64,000 bases of DNA, taken from positions 124,001 to 188,000 of the forward strand of contig NZ_JACJTR010000009.1 in NCBI RefSeq assembly GCF_014698795.1, written 5' to 3'. The stretch's first letter is position 1. Every line of letters begins with the position of its first letter. This document shows positions 28,731-36,945 of this stretch, one piece after another. Under the pieces are notes generated by a model, which was not told where the DNA came from, searched no databases, and saw nothing but the letters and a program-made list of their open reading frames with translations. Position numbers and translations under genes: made by a program. The DNA comes from Nostoc sp. FACHB-892 (lineage in GTDB: Bacteria; Cyanobacteriota; Cyanobacteriia; Cyanobacteriales; Nostocaceae).

Positions 28731-30314
28731 ATGACTCAACTTAATGGGAATCAGCTCAACACCAATCAGAAAAACGGTAATCACAAAAATGGAGTCAAGC
28801 AAGATTCACAGCTACTTACAAAACAACAGAAAGCTGCTCAACAGTCTTTAATCAACTCAAGTTCTAAGGAATTTGAGCAATCTATTGTCTTGCGCCAATC
28901 TCCAATTTGGTCGCGTACAATCATGATCACCCTAATGGCGCTAGCCTGCTTTGGAATTGCTTGGGCTTATATTGCCAAAATTGAGCAAGTAGTGCCAGCA
29001 ACGGGGCAACTAAAGCCGGAGGGAACAATCAAAGAAGTTCAAGCTCCTGTTAGTGGAGTGGTGAAAACAGTTAATGTTAAAGATGGAGAACAAGTAAAGG
29101 CAGGAGATTTGCTGCTGACCTTTGATTCTATAGCCTCTTCTGCCGAATTAAATTCTTTGAACCAGATTCGCGTTGCATTAATTAAAGAAAACCAGATTTA
29201 TCGCCGATTGATGCGAGCGAGTAGCGCCACGGAATCAGAACTATTATTTATGCGCGGGGATTTGCCGCCAGAAGCTACTTTTCTACTGAAAAGTCGCGCA
29301 GCATTAGTATCAGAAAATGACTTATTGCGGACTCAATTAAAAAATTCTGGCCAAGATTCTAGATTAGGAATTGATGAACAGCAGCGTCTACAAGTTGCCA
29401 AAAGAGAGTTAGATTCCCGCTCTGCGGCGGCGGAATTAGAGGTAGAAAAAACTAAGAAACAACTTTCTCAGAACCAAGTCAAATTAGAAGATACTAAATC
29501 AGGTTTAGCAATCCAACAGCAGATTTTAGATAAACTCAAAATACTAGCAGAAGAAGGCGGTATTTCCCAGCTTCAATATCTAAATCAGCAACAACAAGTA
29601 CAAACTCTCGCGGCGGAAGTAGCACAACTAGGCGAAGAACAGAAACGCCTCCAGTTTGAGATTCAAAAAGGGCGGCAAGAGCTAAATAATACGGTAGCTG
29701 TTTCTGATAAAAACATTTTAGACAATATAGGTAATAACAAAACACGCATTGCCGAAATCGATAGTCAATTCACAAAAGTTCTCCTAGAAAATGAACAACG
29801 TTTGGCAGATGTTAATAGTAAAATCTCTCAAGCACAGTTAAACCTTAAATATCAAGAACTCCGTGCGCCTGTAGCTGGAACAGTTTTCGATTTGCAAGCA
29901 AAAAACCCTGGCTTTGTCGCGAATCCAACTACAAAACTGCTGCAAATTGTCCCAAATGAAAACTATATAGCTGAAGTTTTCATCACTAATAAAGATATTG
30001 GTTTTGTCCGAAAAGGCATGAAGGTAGATGTTAGAATTGATTCCTTTCCTTACAGCGAATTTGGCGATATCAAAGGTGAAGTAGCCGGGATAGGGTCAGA
30101 CGCATTACCGCCAGACCAAACACATCAGTTTTATAGATTTCCGGCAAAAATTTCATTGGATAAACAATCCTTAGTGATTAGGGGTAAACCCGTCACCTTG
30201 CAATCAGGTATGTCTATCAGTGCCAATATAAAGGTACGCGAAGAACGAACTGTGCTTAGTTTATTCACCGAGTTGTTTACTAAGCAAATTGATACTCTTA
30301 AAGAGGTACGCTGA
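28731..30314 (+). CDS. HlyD-family membrane fusion protein of the type I secretion system
   Basis: 527 residues: a cytoplasmic Asn/Gln/Lys-rich tail (1-60), one membrane helix (63-83), a biotinyl-lipoyl-like half (VVPATGQLKPEGTIKEVQ, GVVKTVNVKDGEQVKAGDLLL), a long periplasmic coiled coil (about 130-370, many Gln/Glu/Lys), the second lipoyl half (LRAPVAGTVFDL) and a beta-barrel (about 400-500). This is the periplasmic adaptor that joins an HlyB-type exporter to an outer-membrane TolC-like channel. It lies directly after the exporter on the same strand. The ATG follows an ATCCAAA repeat rather than a clear ribosome site. Confidence 0.92.
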   Translation: MTQLNGNQLNTNQKNGNHKNGVKQDSQLLTKQQKAAQQSLINSSSKEFEQSIVLRQSPIWSRTIMITLMALACFGIAWAYIAKIEQVVPATGQLKPEGTIKEVQAPVSGVVKTVNVKDGEQVKAGDLLLTFDSIASSAELNSLNQIRVALIKENQIYRRLMRASSATESELLFMRGDLPPEATFLLKSRAALVSENDLLRTQLKNSGQDSRLGIDEQQRLQVAKRELDSRSAAAELEVEKTKKQLSQNQVKLEDTKSGLAIQQQILDKLKILAEEGGISQLQYLNQQQQVQTLAAEVAQLGEEQKRLQFEIQKGRQELNNTVAVSDKNILDNIGNNKTRIAEIDSQFTKVLLENEQRLADVNSKISQAQLNLKYQELRAPVAGTVFDLQAKNPGFVANPTTKLLQIVPNENYIAEVFITNKDIGFVRKGMKVDVRIDSFPYSEFGDIKGEVAGIGSDALPPDQTHQFYRFPAKISLDKQSLVIRGKPVTLQSGMSISANIKVREERTVLSLFTELFTKQIDTLKEVR

Positions 30315-30370
30315 AGAAGGTAGGAGGCATACTGACTCTCTCGTTAATTTGTGAAAAGGATGTCTACACA

Positions 30371-30399
30371 CAGAAGTGGGATTTTATATCCCTCTTCTG
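30371..30399 (+). terminator. hairpin downstream of hlyD
   Basis: CAGAAG-T-GGGAT pairs with ATCCC-T-CTTCTG (one mismatch). No T-run follows, so it is only a candidate terminator. Confidence 0.45.
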
Positions 30400-30419
30400 T
30401 CACTTTCCGACAGCGCAAT

Positions 30420-30640
30420 CTCTAGACGATAATTAAGCAGGGAAATTGTACCAATTGTGGATCAGTGTCTCGTTCATCGCAAGTCACCACCACATCTGGA
30501 TAAAAATACTTTTGCCCCGGTTCTACCTGAACTTTTACATCTACAATGTACACTTCGCAGGTGCGTAGGCGTAGCCCTTCGGCTGCGCTCAGGAACTACC
30601 CGTCGTAAACATCGGCTAAGGCATTATCTAGATTTAGGAT
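30420..30640 (-). pseudogene. decayed Uma2-family nuclease fragment
   Basis: On the minus strand the sequence reads CEVYIVDVKVQVEPGQ, then KYFYPDVVVTCDERD and PCLIIV before a stop. This is the central strand region of Uma2 nucleases (their YFYPDVMVTCDERD with the catalytic Asp). Upstream it is interrupted by a stop and by a Nostoc repeat at 30563-30593; downstream it stops where EVLSP is expected. There is no start codon. It is a non-functional remnant. Confidence 0.65.
30563..30593. repeat. dispersed GCGTAGGCGTAGCC repeat
   Basis: GCGTAGGCGTAGCC followed by CTTCGGCTGCGCTCAGG, a typical Nostoc repeat, inserted into the Uma2 remnant. The first 14 bases match the copy at 13941. Confidence 0.65.
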
Positions 30641-30671
30641 AGCGAAAAATGGGTGTTCTCTTTTGGTATGA

Positions 30672-31058
30672 CTATTCCCACATCCTCTGAACAGAATAAG
30701 CATCGAATTTTTTATCTCTGCTAATAATAATTAAGGAGTGATTGATAGCCTGTGCAATCAACATCCGGTCAAATGGATCGCCATGATGTTGCGGGAGATT
30801 CTGAACTTGAACTGTATCGGCAAAAGATATCGGAAGTATAAGGATATCTGAAGCGTCGAGCGCAGAACCTATCGTTTCATACCTCCGTTGAAGCGATAAT
30901 TTGCCAAGGTTCAACTTGATGGCAATTTCCCAAAGACTAGCGATGCTGAGATAAACTATATCTGCGGTATTGATCATCATTCTCAGATTATCTGGAAGAC
31001 TGGAGTCATTTTCAGTTAGCCAGATAAAGGCATGAGTATCTAAAAGGAAACCACTCAT
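30672..31058 (-). CDS. VapC-type PIN-domain toxin
   Basis: 128 residues. PIN-domain acidic residues are visible: FLLDTHAFIW (first Asp), SLWEIAIK (Glu), DPFDRMLIAQA (Asp) and ISRDKKF (Asp). Such proteins are magnesium-dependent RNases held inactive by the antitoxin made from the preceding gene. Its ATG overlaps the antitoxin stop (ATGA), the usual coupling for toxin-antitoxin pairs. The variant with DTHAFIW belongs to the subgroup commonly paired with DUF2281 or Phd-like antitoxins. Confidence 0.88.
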   Translation of the reverse strand: MSGFLLDTHAFIWLTENDSSLPDNLRMMINTADIVYLSIASLWEIAIKLNLGKLSLQRRYETIGSALDASDILILPISFADTVQVQNLPQHHGDPFDRMLIAQAINHSLIIISRDKKFDAYSVQRMWE

Positions 31059-31285
31059 TCGATGTATTCTTTAAAAACTTCCAGAGGTTCATCAAAGTCA
31101 TCAGGCAAAGGTAAAACAAAAGTTCCTTTTAAGATGCCAGAACGACGCTTTGTTTGTAGTAAACTCTCTTGGGAAACAGCTTTTGAATAATTCTCAACTA
31201 AATATTTTGCATAATGCAAGAGTTCTTGTTTAAGTGGCTCTGGCATTTGATCTAGTGTTTGTAAAATTTCTGCATCAATAGCCAT
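31055..31285 (-). CDS. antitoxin of the PIN toxin (DUF2281-like)
   Basis: 76 residues; the N-terminal helix LQTLDQMPEPLKQELLHYAK is typical of DUF2281 proteins, and the C-terminal part (GILKGTFVLPLPDDFDEPLE) is the toxin-binding tail seen with PIN toxins. It precedes and overlaps the toxin gene by 4 bases. A TCAGGAG lies 7 bases before the ATG. It would neutralise the toxin and may autoregulate the operon. Confidence 0.85.
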   Translation of the reverse strand: MAIDAEILQTLDQMPEPLKQELLHYAKYLVENYSKAVSQESLLQTKRRSGILKGTFVLPLPDDFDEPLEVFKEYIE

Positions 31286-31430
31286 AATTTCTCCTGAGAG
31301 TTTCTCCTGCTTGTAATTGTCTTTAAATTTAAAATTACTGCTCTACCAGTAGCTCTGGAGAGCTTGACACTGGCTACCAACAGATAACCTATGAAATTAC
31401 CATCTCCACCGAAAACCGAGCAGCATAACT

Positions 31431-31525
31431 ATGCTAATGGAACAACGCCTAAAGAAACTACTTGAACAAGTACAAGTGTTATTCGACTTAAGCACTATTC
31501 TGACCAAACAGAAAAACGTTAGCAA
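31431..31525 (+). pseudogene. N-terminal remnant of an integron/XerC-type integrase
   Basis: One frame reads KKLLEQVQ and, after a shift, another reads VIRLKHYSDQTEKR before a stop. Integron-type tyrosine recombinases begin with a segment of this kind (LLDQVRDxIRLKHYSxRTEKTY). Only about 30 codons survive, with one frameshift and a stop. The rest of the enzyme is absent. Confidence 0.55.
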
Positions 31526-31557
31526 GTCCACGAACTTTATTATAAATTACGAATTAT

Positions 31558-32118
31558 TTAAACTTTTCGCAATAATTCTCGAATCGCGATCGCACAATCA
31601 CCAAAAGCTAAAGGTGAAATTGTCACATCTTCTGCAAGTATGCTCTCGCTGTGATATCCGTCTGGACTAGGGAGACGATACATATACAACTTGCGTCCAT
31701 TAACATCTAAAATCCAGTATTCAATAATCCCTGACTTTGAGTATGTGATCGCTTTTACTTCTCGATCATATTTGAGACTGGAATCAGCTATTTCAATTAG
31801 TAAAAACACTTCGGAAGCATTGGGATGGTGATCCTCATAATCTAATGGATTCAGCTTCACCACTGAAATATCTGGTTCTGGTTCCGAATAATCGTCAAGT
31901 CGCACTGGTGACTGGATTCTTAATAAAACTTTGTCACCCAAACGTTGACGTAATAACCTTTCTGTGCGGGTAATTGCTGATTCGTGAGCAGTTCCTTTTG
32001 CTGACATTCTGATGATTTGTCCCGCGATTAATTCTAAGCGTTCTTCAGGATGAAAAATCCCCGTTTCCGCCATTTTGTGATATTCTTGAACACTAATTAG
32101 GCGAATATTGGTGAGCAT
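31558..32118 (-). CDS. Uma2-family (DUF820) putative restriction endonuclease-fold protein
   Basis: 186 residues. PD-(D/E)XK-like core: PEPDISVV (Asp), LLIEIADSSLKYDREVK (Glu and Lys) and YSKSGIIEYWILDV; the N-terminal EYHKMAETGIFHPEERLELI is standard. The family is greatly expanded in cyanobacteria; its cellular role is unknown. I start at the ATG at 32118; a GTG lies 3 codons upstream. It follows a partial copy of the uvrB 3' end, showing that a uvrB-Uma2 junction was duplicated. All usual motifs are intact. Confidence 0.87.
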   Translation of the reverse strand: MLTNIRLISVQEYHKMAETGIFHPEERLELIAGQIIRMSAKGTAHESAITRTERLLRQRLGDKVLLRIQSPVRLDDYSEPEPDISVVKLNPLDYEDHHPNASEVFLLIEIADSSLKYDREVKAITYSKSGIIEYWILDVNGRKLYMYRLPSPDGYHSESILAEDVTISPLAFGDCAIAIRELLRKV

Positions 32119-32128
32119 AAGATTCACT

Positions 32129-32175
32129 TTAACGTCCTAACATTTTATCCCGCAGATGCTTTCTGGCGATCGCGC
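32129..32175 (-). pseudogene. duplicated 3' end of uvrB
   Basis: On the minus strand 32158-32129 encodes HLRDKMLGR and stop, the exact C-terminus of UvrB, and the similarity to the uvrB 3' end (32835-32880) extends through the GCGATCGCGC box. Upstream codons are diverged. It is a relic of a segmental duplication. Confidence 0.8.
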
Positions 32176-32205
32176 ATGGAGAAGCTAACGGTTAGCCTGC
32201 TGGCG

Positions 32206-32475
32206 CTACAACCTCTGAAGTAACTCGTCATACTCTGTATGTGCGCCAATCCAGAACCAGTAAATGTGATCATCCTGCAACAAGCCAAGAACGCGGTAGT
32301 CTAAACTAACACGAGCTGAATAGATAGGTTGGCGCTGGCTAACTCGTTTGAACTGAAGACTATTGTGGTAAGGATCTGAACGCCAAAGAGCATAGGCTTT
32401 GGCCGCTTGTTCCTGAACTGATGCAGGAAGCTCATCAAGTTTCTTGCGATATACTTTCGTAACACTTGACTTCAT
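32206..32475 (-). CDS. RelE/ParE-family toxin
   Basis: 89 residues. The pattern YRKKLDELPASVQEQA, LQFKRV, YSARVSLDYRVLGLL and FWIGAHTEYDELL is that of the RelE/ParE fold, with conserved Arg in the strand and a terminal His. Members are mRNA interferases or gyrase poisons; which applies is not clear. The ATG overlaps the preceding antitoxin stop by 4 bases. Confidence 0.82.
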   Translation of the reverse strand: MKSSVTKVYRKKLDELPASVQEQAAKAYALWRSDPYHNSLQFKRVSQRQPIYSARVSLDYRVLGLLQDDHIYWFWIGAHTEYDELLQRL

Positions 32476-32702
32476 TGCTCAGAGGGAAAAACGTCAGCTA
32501 AAGGAGTGATGTCGCCAGCAGCAATTTCCTGCCTTACCATATCAGCTAGACGATCCCACTGAGCATCTGTTGTAGATTCAAACTGAGCCTTCCATCTTTG
32601 CTCATCCTCTATCTCGGCAAGAAGACGAGCAGCGATCGCATCTTGTTCAGCAACAGGTAGAGTTTTAAGTTTGGCGATCGCACGCTCAAGTAACTCAGTC
32701 AT
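32472..32702 (-). CDS. antitoxin of the RelE/ParE pair
   Basis: 76 residues, strongly acidic and helical: MTELLERAIAKLKTLPVAEQ, then AIAARLLAEIEDEQRW. Such short helical proteins with a C-terminal acidic tail (GDITPLADVFPSEQ) precede RelE/ParE toxins in cyanobacteria. I use the ATG at 32702 (GTG possible 3 codons upstream). Confidence 0.82.
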   Translation of the reverse strand: MTELLERAIAKLKTLPVAEQDAIAARLLAEIEDEQRWKAQFESTTDAQWDRLADMVRQEIAAGDITPLADVFPSEQ

Positions 32703-32783
32703 GGCTACCACACTCTTAAAACGTAAATGGCATCTTATCCATTATCGCTTCTTGGTGGCAAGTTCAGCGCTTTGTAACCCAAG

Positions 32784-32834
32784 CAATAACTTTTCTGCGC
32801 GGGTAACTGCTGATTCGTGAGTATAAAATTCACG
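32784..32834 (-). pseudogene. internally deleted second Uma2 copy next to uvrB
   Basis: 32784-32820 matches 31951-31987 within the intact Uma2 gene, and 32821-32834 matches its start region near 32114. About 125 bases are missing between them. In the intact copy the missing part is bounded by the direct repeat GTGAGCA (31984-31990 and 32111-32117), so slippage between those repeats explains the deletion. Confidence 0.75.
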
Positions 32835-34832
32835 TTAACGTCCTAGCATTTTATCCCGCAGATGTTTAATGCGATCGCGCAATTTTGCCGCCTCTTCAAA
32901 TTCCAGTTTCTTCGCCGCCTCTTTCATCTGTGCTTCTAACAGAGTAATCAACCCTGGAATCTGTTCTAATGGCAATTCATCTATATGTTCATCTACAACT
33001 TTCAAATCAGTTGCATTTAACCGCCGAGATACATCTAAAAAAGCCAAAATTGCATTACTTGATTTTTTCACAATTGGTTGTGGTGTAATCCCATGCAGTC
33101 GATTATGTGCCGTTTGAATACCACGCCGTCTATCTGTTTCATCAATAGCTTTAATCATGCTACCTGTCATATTATCGGCATACAAAATCGCCTGTCCCTG
33201 GATGTGACGCGCGGCTCTACCAATAGTTTGAATTAAGGAACGCTCGGTTCTCAAGAAACCTTCTTTATCTGCATCCATAATTGCTACTAAGGAAACTTCA
33301 GGTAAATCTAACCCTTCCCGCAGCAAGTTCACACCAACCAATACATCAAATTTACCCTCGCGCAAGTTCTGTAAAATTTCAATGCGCTCAATAGAAGTAA
33401 TCTCGGAATGTAAATACCTTACCCTTATACCGTGGTCTTGCAAATACTCGGTTAAATCTTCCGCCATTCGCTTGGTTAATGTGGTAATTAACACTCGTTC
33501 ATGGCGATCAGCTCTATCTTTAATTTCTCCCAACAAATCATCAATTTGCCCTTCTGTGGGACGCACAGAAATTTCTGGATCAACCACTCCAGTTGGTCGA
33601 ATTACTTGCTCAACTACATGATCTTCAGAAACTTCTAATTCCCAATTTCCGGGAGTTGCTGAAACAAAAACACACTGATTTACCTTTTCCCAGAATTCTT
33701 CTGCTTTTAAAGGACGGTTATCAGCAGCGCTAGGAAGACGAAATCCATGTTCAATTAAAACTTTTTTTCTAGCTTGGTCGCCGTTATACATCCCACGAAT
33801 TTGTGGCACGGTAACGTGAGATTCATCGATAATTAGTAGCCAATCTTTGGGAAAATAATCAATTAAACATTCAGGTGATTCTCCAGCTTGTCTTCCTGCT
33901 AAGTGACGGGAATAGTTCTCAACGCCGTTGCAGTAACCTACCTCACGTAGCATTTCTAAGTCATAGCGTGTACGTTGATCTATGCGTTGAGCTTCTAATA
34001 GTTTCCCAGCTTGTTCTAAATCTAGTTTCTGCTGTTTTAATTCTGCTGCAATGTCATTACAAGCTACTTCTAACCGTTCTTCTGGGGTGACAAAGTGACG
34101 CGCCGGGTAAACATTCACCGCTTCCAAACTCTTGAGAATTTCACCTGTCACTGGATCAATGTAGCGAATTGCGTCAATTTCATCACCAAAGAATTCTACA
34201 CGAATAATTCGGTCTTCATAAGCTGGGCCAATTTCTAAGACATCTCCTCGGACGCGAAACTTTCCGCGACCCATTTCTATATCGTTGCGACTATATTGAA
34301 CATTTGCCAAATCCCGTAAAATTTGGCGTTGATTTACTTCCATACCTATCTGAAGGGGGATGGCAGCTTTCAGATATTCTGCTGGCATTCCTAAACCATA
34401 GATGCAACTGATGGAAGCAACGACAATGACATCACGGCGTTCAAAAAGCGATCGCGTCGCTGAATGCCGCAGCATATCTATTTCATCATTAATTGCAGCC
34501 GTTTTTTCAATATAAGTATCGGTAACGGGAATATACGCTTCTGGCTGATAGTAATCGTAGTAGCTGACAAAATACTCAACTGCGTTGTTGGGAAAGAAAT
34601 CTCGTAATTCGTTACAAAGCTGGGCAGCCAGGGTTTTATTATGCGCCAGAACTAAGGTAGGCTTGCCAATTTTCTCAATAACTGCTGCTACCGAAAATGT
34701 CTTACCAGTTCCAGTGGCTCCTAGTAAAGTTTGGTAACGATTACCAGCTTGGATACTAGCAGTGAGTTGTGCGATCGCTTGTGGTTGATCGCCTGTGGGA
34801 CTAAAGGGAGCTTGAAGACAAAATTCTGCCAT
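32835..34832 (-). CDS. uvrB: UvrB, excinuclease ABC subunit B
   Basis: 665 residues, the normal length. Walker A GATGTGKT, the damage-wedging beta-hairpin ([12 protein letters not shown]), DESHV, helicase motifs ([44 protein letters not shown]) and the C-terminal UVR helix pair ([18 protein letters not shown]) are all present. UvrB verifies damage delivered by UvrA and recruits UvrC in nucleotide excision repair. I start at [20 protein letters not shown] (34832) because this is where the family begins; the open frame runs 18 codons further. Its 3' end has a partial duplicate at 32129. Confidence 0.97.
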   Translation of the reverse strand: MAEFCLQAPFSPTGDQPQAIAQLTASIQAGNRYQTLLGATGTGKTFSVAAVIEKIGKPTLVLAHNKTLAAQLCNELRDFFPNNAVEYFVSYYDYYQPEAYIPVTDTYIEKTAAINDEIDMLRHSATRSLFERRDVIVVASISCIYGLGMPAEYLKAAIPLQIGMEVNQRQILRDLANVQYSRNDIEMGRGKFRVRGDVLEIGPAYEDRIIRVEFFGDEIDAIRYIDPVTGEILKSLEAVNVYPARHFVTPEERLEVACNDIAAELKQQKLDLEQAGKLLEAQRIDQRTRYDLEMLREVGYCNGVENYSRHLAGRQAGESPECLIDYFPKDWLLIIDESHVTVPQIRGMYNGDQARKKVLIEHGFRLPSAADNRPLKAEEFWEKVNQCVFVSATPGNWELEVSEDHVVEQVIRPTGVVDPEISVRPTEGQIDDLLGEIKDRADRHERVLITTLTKRMAEDLTEYLQDHGIRVRYLHSEITSIERIEILQNLREGKFDVLVGVNLLREGLDLPEVSLVAIMDADKEGFLRTERSLIQTIGRAARHIQGQAILYADNMTGSMIKAIDETDRRRGIQTAHNRLHGITPQPIVKKSSNAILAFLDVSRRLNATDLKVVDEHIDELPLEQIPGLITLLEAQMKEAAKKLEFEEAAKLRDRIKHLRDKMLGR

Positions 34833-35084
34833 ACAATTTTGCTGAAAATACCCTATTTCATAGTGATGATTCCGCCCTGTATCCATTGTAGCTGGGTTAT
34901 TAGAGCAAATAAATAGTAATAATTATTTACAAAAATTATTAATTTAAATTTACTTATGTATCAGTTTTAAAGATTCTTATATCTATATGAGGTTGTTTAA
35001 GGTTAAACTCTAAAGTATATGGGAAAAATTTCATCTTTCCTTAATTATTGTAAAATTCAATTAACAAACCAGAGGTTTTCATTT
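34833..35084. other. divergent spacer between uvrB and the repeat protein
   Basis: AT-rich, with no coding sequence recognised beyond in-frame extensions of the two neighbours. Promoters of both genes should lie here. Confidence 0.5.
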
Positions 35085-35537
35085 ATGACTATTAGCAACA
35101 CTGGCAAAGCAACCAGTTCTCGGCAAAAGTATGCCAAGTCTACAGAGGAAGTTGAAAATCAACAAGACCAGAGCTTGAATGCTGATAAAGTCGATGAAGT
35201 TAATGAACTGCCAGTGGGAGCTTCTGGAACACTTGCCATTTCTGGAATTCGTCCTATAGGCGCTAGCGACTTAGAAGTTGCTGAACACCTGTCAATTGCT
35301 GGGGTACGTCCCGTTAGCACCAGTAGCTTAGAAGTAGTTGAAACCTATAACTCAATGGGCATTCGTCCAATTGGTGCTAATACATTCCAAGTTGTTGAAA
35401 GTATGAATCTCTCTGGGATTCGTCCAATTGGTTCAAGTTTATTGGTAATTGATGAAAGCTATTCCACCTTCGGTAATCGTCCAATAGCATCAAATGAGAT
35501 TGACAACTCTGAAAGCCTGATGGGTTTTCTAGACTAA
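35085..35537 (+). CDS. hypothetical protein with 19-residue GIRPIG repeats
   Basis: 150 residues from the ATG at 35085 (AGAGG about 10 bases before); an in-frame ATG at 35019 is 22 codons upstream. Residues 1-50 are hydrophilic. From residue 54 four exact-length 19-residue units begin with G(I/V)RP(I/V) (positions 35244, 35301, 35358, 35415) and a fifth partial unit at 35472 (GNRPIA). Each carries a xVxE motif in its second half. No signal peptide or membrane span. I do not recognise a family. It has its own terminator. Confidence 0.75.
   Translation: MTISNTGKATSSRQKYAKSTEEVENQQDQSLNADKVDEVNELPVGASGTLAISGIRPIGASDLEVAEHLSIAGVRPVSTSSLEVVETYNSMGIRPIGANTFQVVESMNLSGIRPIGSSLLVIDESYSTFGNRPIASNEIDNSESLMGFLD
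35244..35489 (+). repeat. 57 bp tandem coding repeats
   Basis: Four units of exactly 57 bp plus a partial fifth, starting at the Gly codon of each GxRP motif. Confidence 0.85.
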
Positions 35538-35891
35538 ACAAAAAAATATCCCCGTAACTTTATTAACCCAGTTCTTATATGGAACTGGGTTTTTTTAGTT
35601 AAAAAAGTAAAGATTCAATATTTGCACTTTTTCTATGTCTTTTAGCATAGATAACTAAGCTATCCTTACTTTATTTTGTATTCAACCAACAGCCAGAACA
35701 CTTACTACAATAACCTTTCTGAATTACGAATTACGAATTAAAAATTACAAATTCTTGAATATGTCTTGTGGTGGAAGGCTTTAGTAAAAACTTTAAGCTA
35801 CTGTGTAAAGGTAATAACAAAGAGTTTCAAAGTTAGTTTAGAGCATAGAGCTTTGAAACAAACCTTTTATAAAAGAAAGAAGGAGTACCAA
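35538..35891. other. spacer with terminator and ATTACGA repeats
   Basis: Holds the terminator at 35565 and, near 35720-35745, GAATTACGAATTACGAATTA, an STRR. The rest is presumably the csbD promoter; the frame that extends csbD upstream has no family support. Confidence 0.6.
35565..35596 (+). terminator. rho-independent terminator
   Basis: AACCCAGTTC (35565-35574) pairs with GAACTGGGTT around a 5-6 base loop, followed by seven T. Confidence 0.92.
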
Positions 35892-36074
35892 ATGAGCTTA
35901 GAAGAACGGGCTAAAGCAACTGCTAAAAATATTGAAGGTAAAGCCCAAGAAGCAGCAGCAGAAGTAACTGGAGATCCAAAAGATAAAGCTGAAGGCAAAG
36001 CAAAACAAGCTGAAAGCGAAGTCCGTCATGGTATAGAAGACGTAAAAGATAATGTGAAGAAAAAGATTGATTAA
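35892..36074 (+). CDS. CsbD-family stress protein
   Basis: 60 residues: MSLEERAKATAKNIEGKAQE, then EVTGDPKDKAEGKAKQAESE, the hallmark hydrophilic CsbD sequence. AAGGAG lies 7 bases before the ATG at 35892. The family is induced by general stress in many bacteria; its molecular function is unknown. The longer frame upstream is not supported. Confidence 0.92.
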   Translation: MSLEERAKATAKNIEGKAQEAAAEVTGDPKDKAEGKAKQAESEVRHGIEDVKDNVKKKID

Positions 36075-36392
36075 TAGTTCGTTCATTTTTTGCAGAAAGT
36101 TTAGGGATAGGAATGGGATGGATTCCATTTTTGCAAAAAAGCATGAAGTATTCACAATCAAATGCTACACCCCTTTGTTATCCTATTAGCAAGCGTGGAA
36201 ACTTAAAGGGTTAGCTTAATTATCAGAACTTCTATAGAGACGTAATTATTTACGTCTCTATATTCCAGAATAAAATTATTATAAATTAGAGCAATAACCT
36301 CCATAGGTTCCGAGTTTATAAATGCAAGCGTTAGTTTGAATATCCAACCTATTCTATTTGTTATTTAAAGTCTTTTTTCAGGAGGTAAAAGA
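36075..36392. other. spacer with a TAGAGACG hairpin
   Basis: Only the palindrome at 36233 and AT-rich DNA were seen. Confidence 0.6.
36233..36262. repeat. TAGAGACG palindromic repeat, copy 2
   Basis: TATAGAGACGTAA (36233-36245) and its exact reverse complement TTACGTCTCTATA (36250-36262) around a 4-base loop. Confidence 0.85.
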
Positions 36393-36833
36393 ATGATTCT
36401 ATTTCAGCAAAGTCGCAAAATATTGGCGACTTTCGTTTTAATCGCAGTAATGATAATAACTACCGCCTGCGGTGGTGGTGCTGTATCACAACTTGACCGT
36501 CCAACTACCCCCTCAGCAATTGGCCGAGATGTAACTTATGCAGAGTTAGAGCGAGGCAATACCTCGAACGGACAAAGCTTTGGCAACTGGGTTGTGCAAA
36601 CATCTCAAGGATTAATTCAGGACGCTTATGTTCGCGATAACAACAAACTAGGTGTCGTGATTTCCTCTAAAGTTCGTCCTACCGAAGTGCGGCCATTAGC
36701 AAAATCTTTAGTTCAAGGTTTCCATAAAAACTTCCCCAAACAAGACTTAAAGGTTTTGATTTACGCACCTGATAAGCAATTGATTCTGACTACTGAATAT
36801 GACACTCAGACTAATCAAGTTAAGTATACCTAA
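36393..36833 (+). CDS. putative lipoprotein, hypothetical
   Basis: 146 residues. A lipoprotein signal is present: charged start, hydrophobic ATFVLIAVMIITTAC with the lipobox Cys at about residue 26, then GGG. The mature part (AKSLVQGFHKNFPKQDLKVLIYAP) resembles small periplasmic cyanobacterial proteins without known function. AGGAGG stands 9 bases before the ATG. Together with CsbD and the next gene it forms a run of small same-strand genes, but gaps of over 100 bp argue against one operon. Confidence 0.75.
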   Translation: MILFQQSRKILATFVLIAVMIITTACGGGAVSQLDRPTTPSAIGRDVTYAELERGNTSNGQSFGNWVVQTSQGLIQDAYVRDNNKLGVVISSKVRPTEVRPLAKSLVQGFHKNFPKQDLKVLIYAPDKQLILTTEYDTQTNQVKYT

Positions 36834-36945
36834 TTGCTATATTTGCAATGAAAACTTGAAAAGAGTTTGAGTAATTTTGATTTGGAATTATGGTTTGCAA
36901 ATACCAGTTATCCAAAGAATTGGCGAAAAAAAGGAGATAAGTAAA

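Noticed and set aside
30457-30642. Plus-strand 61-codon ORF
   Set aside because: Antisense shadow of the Uma2 remnant plus a dispersed repeat.
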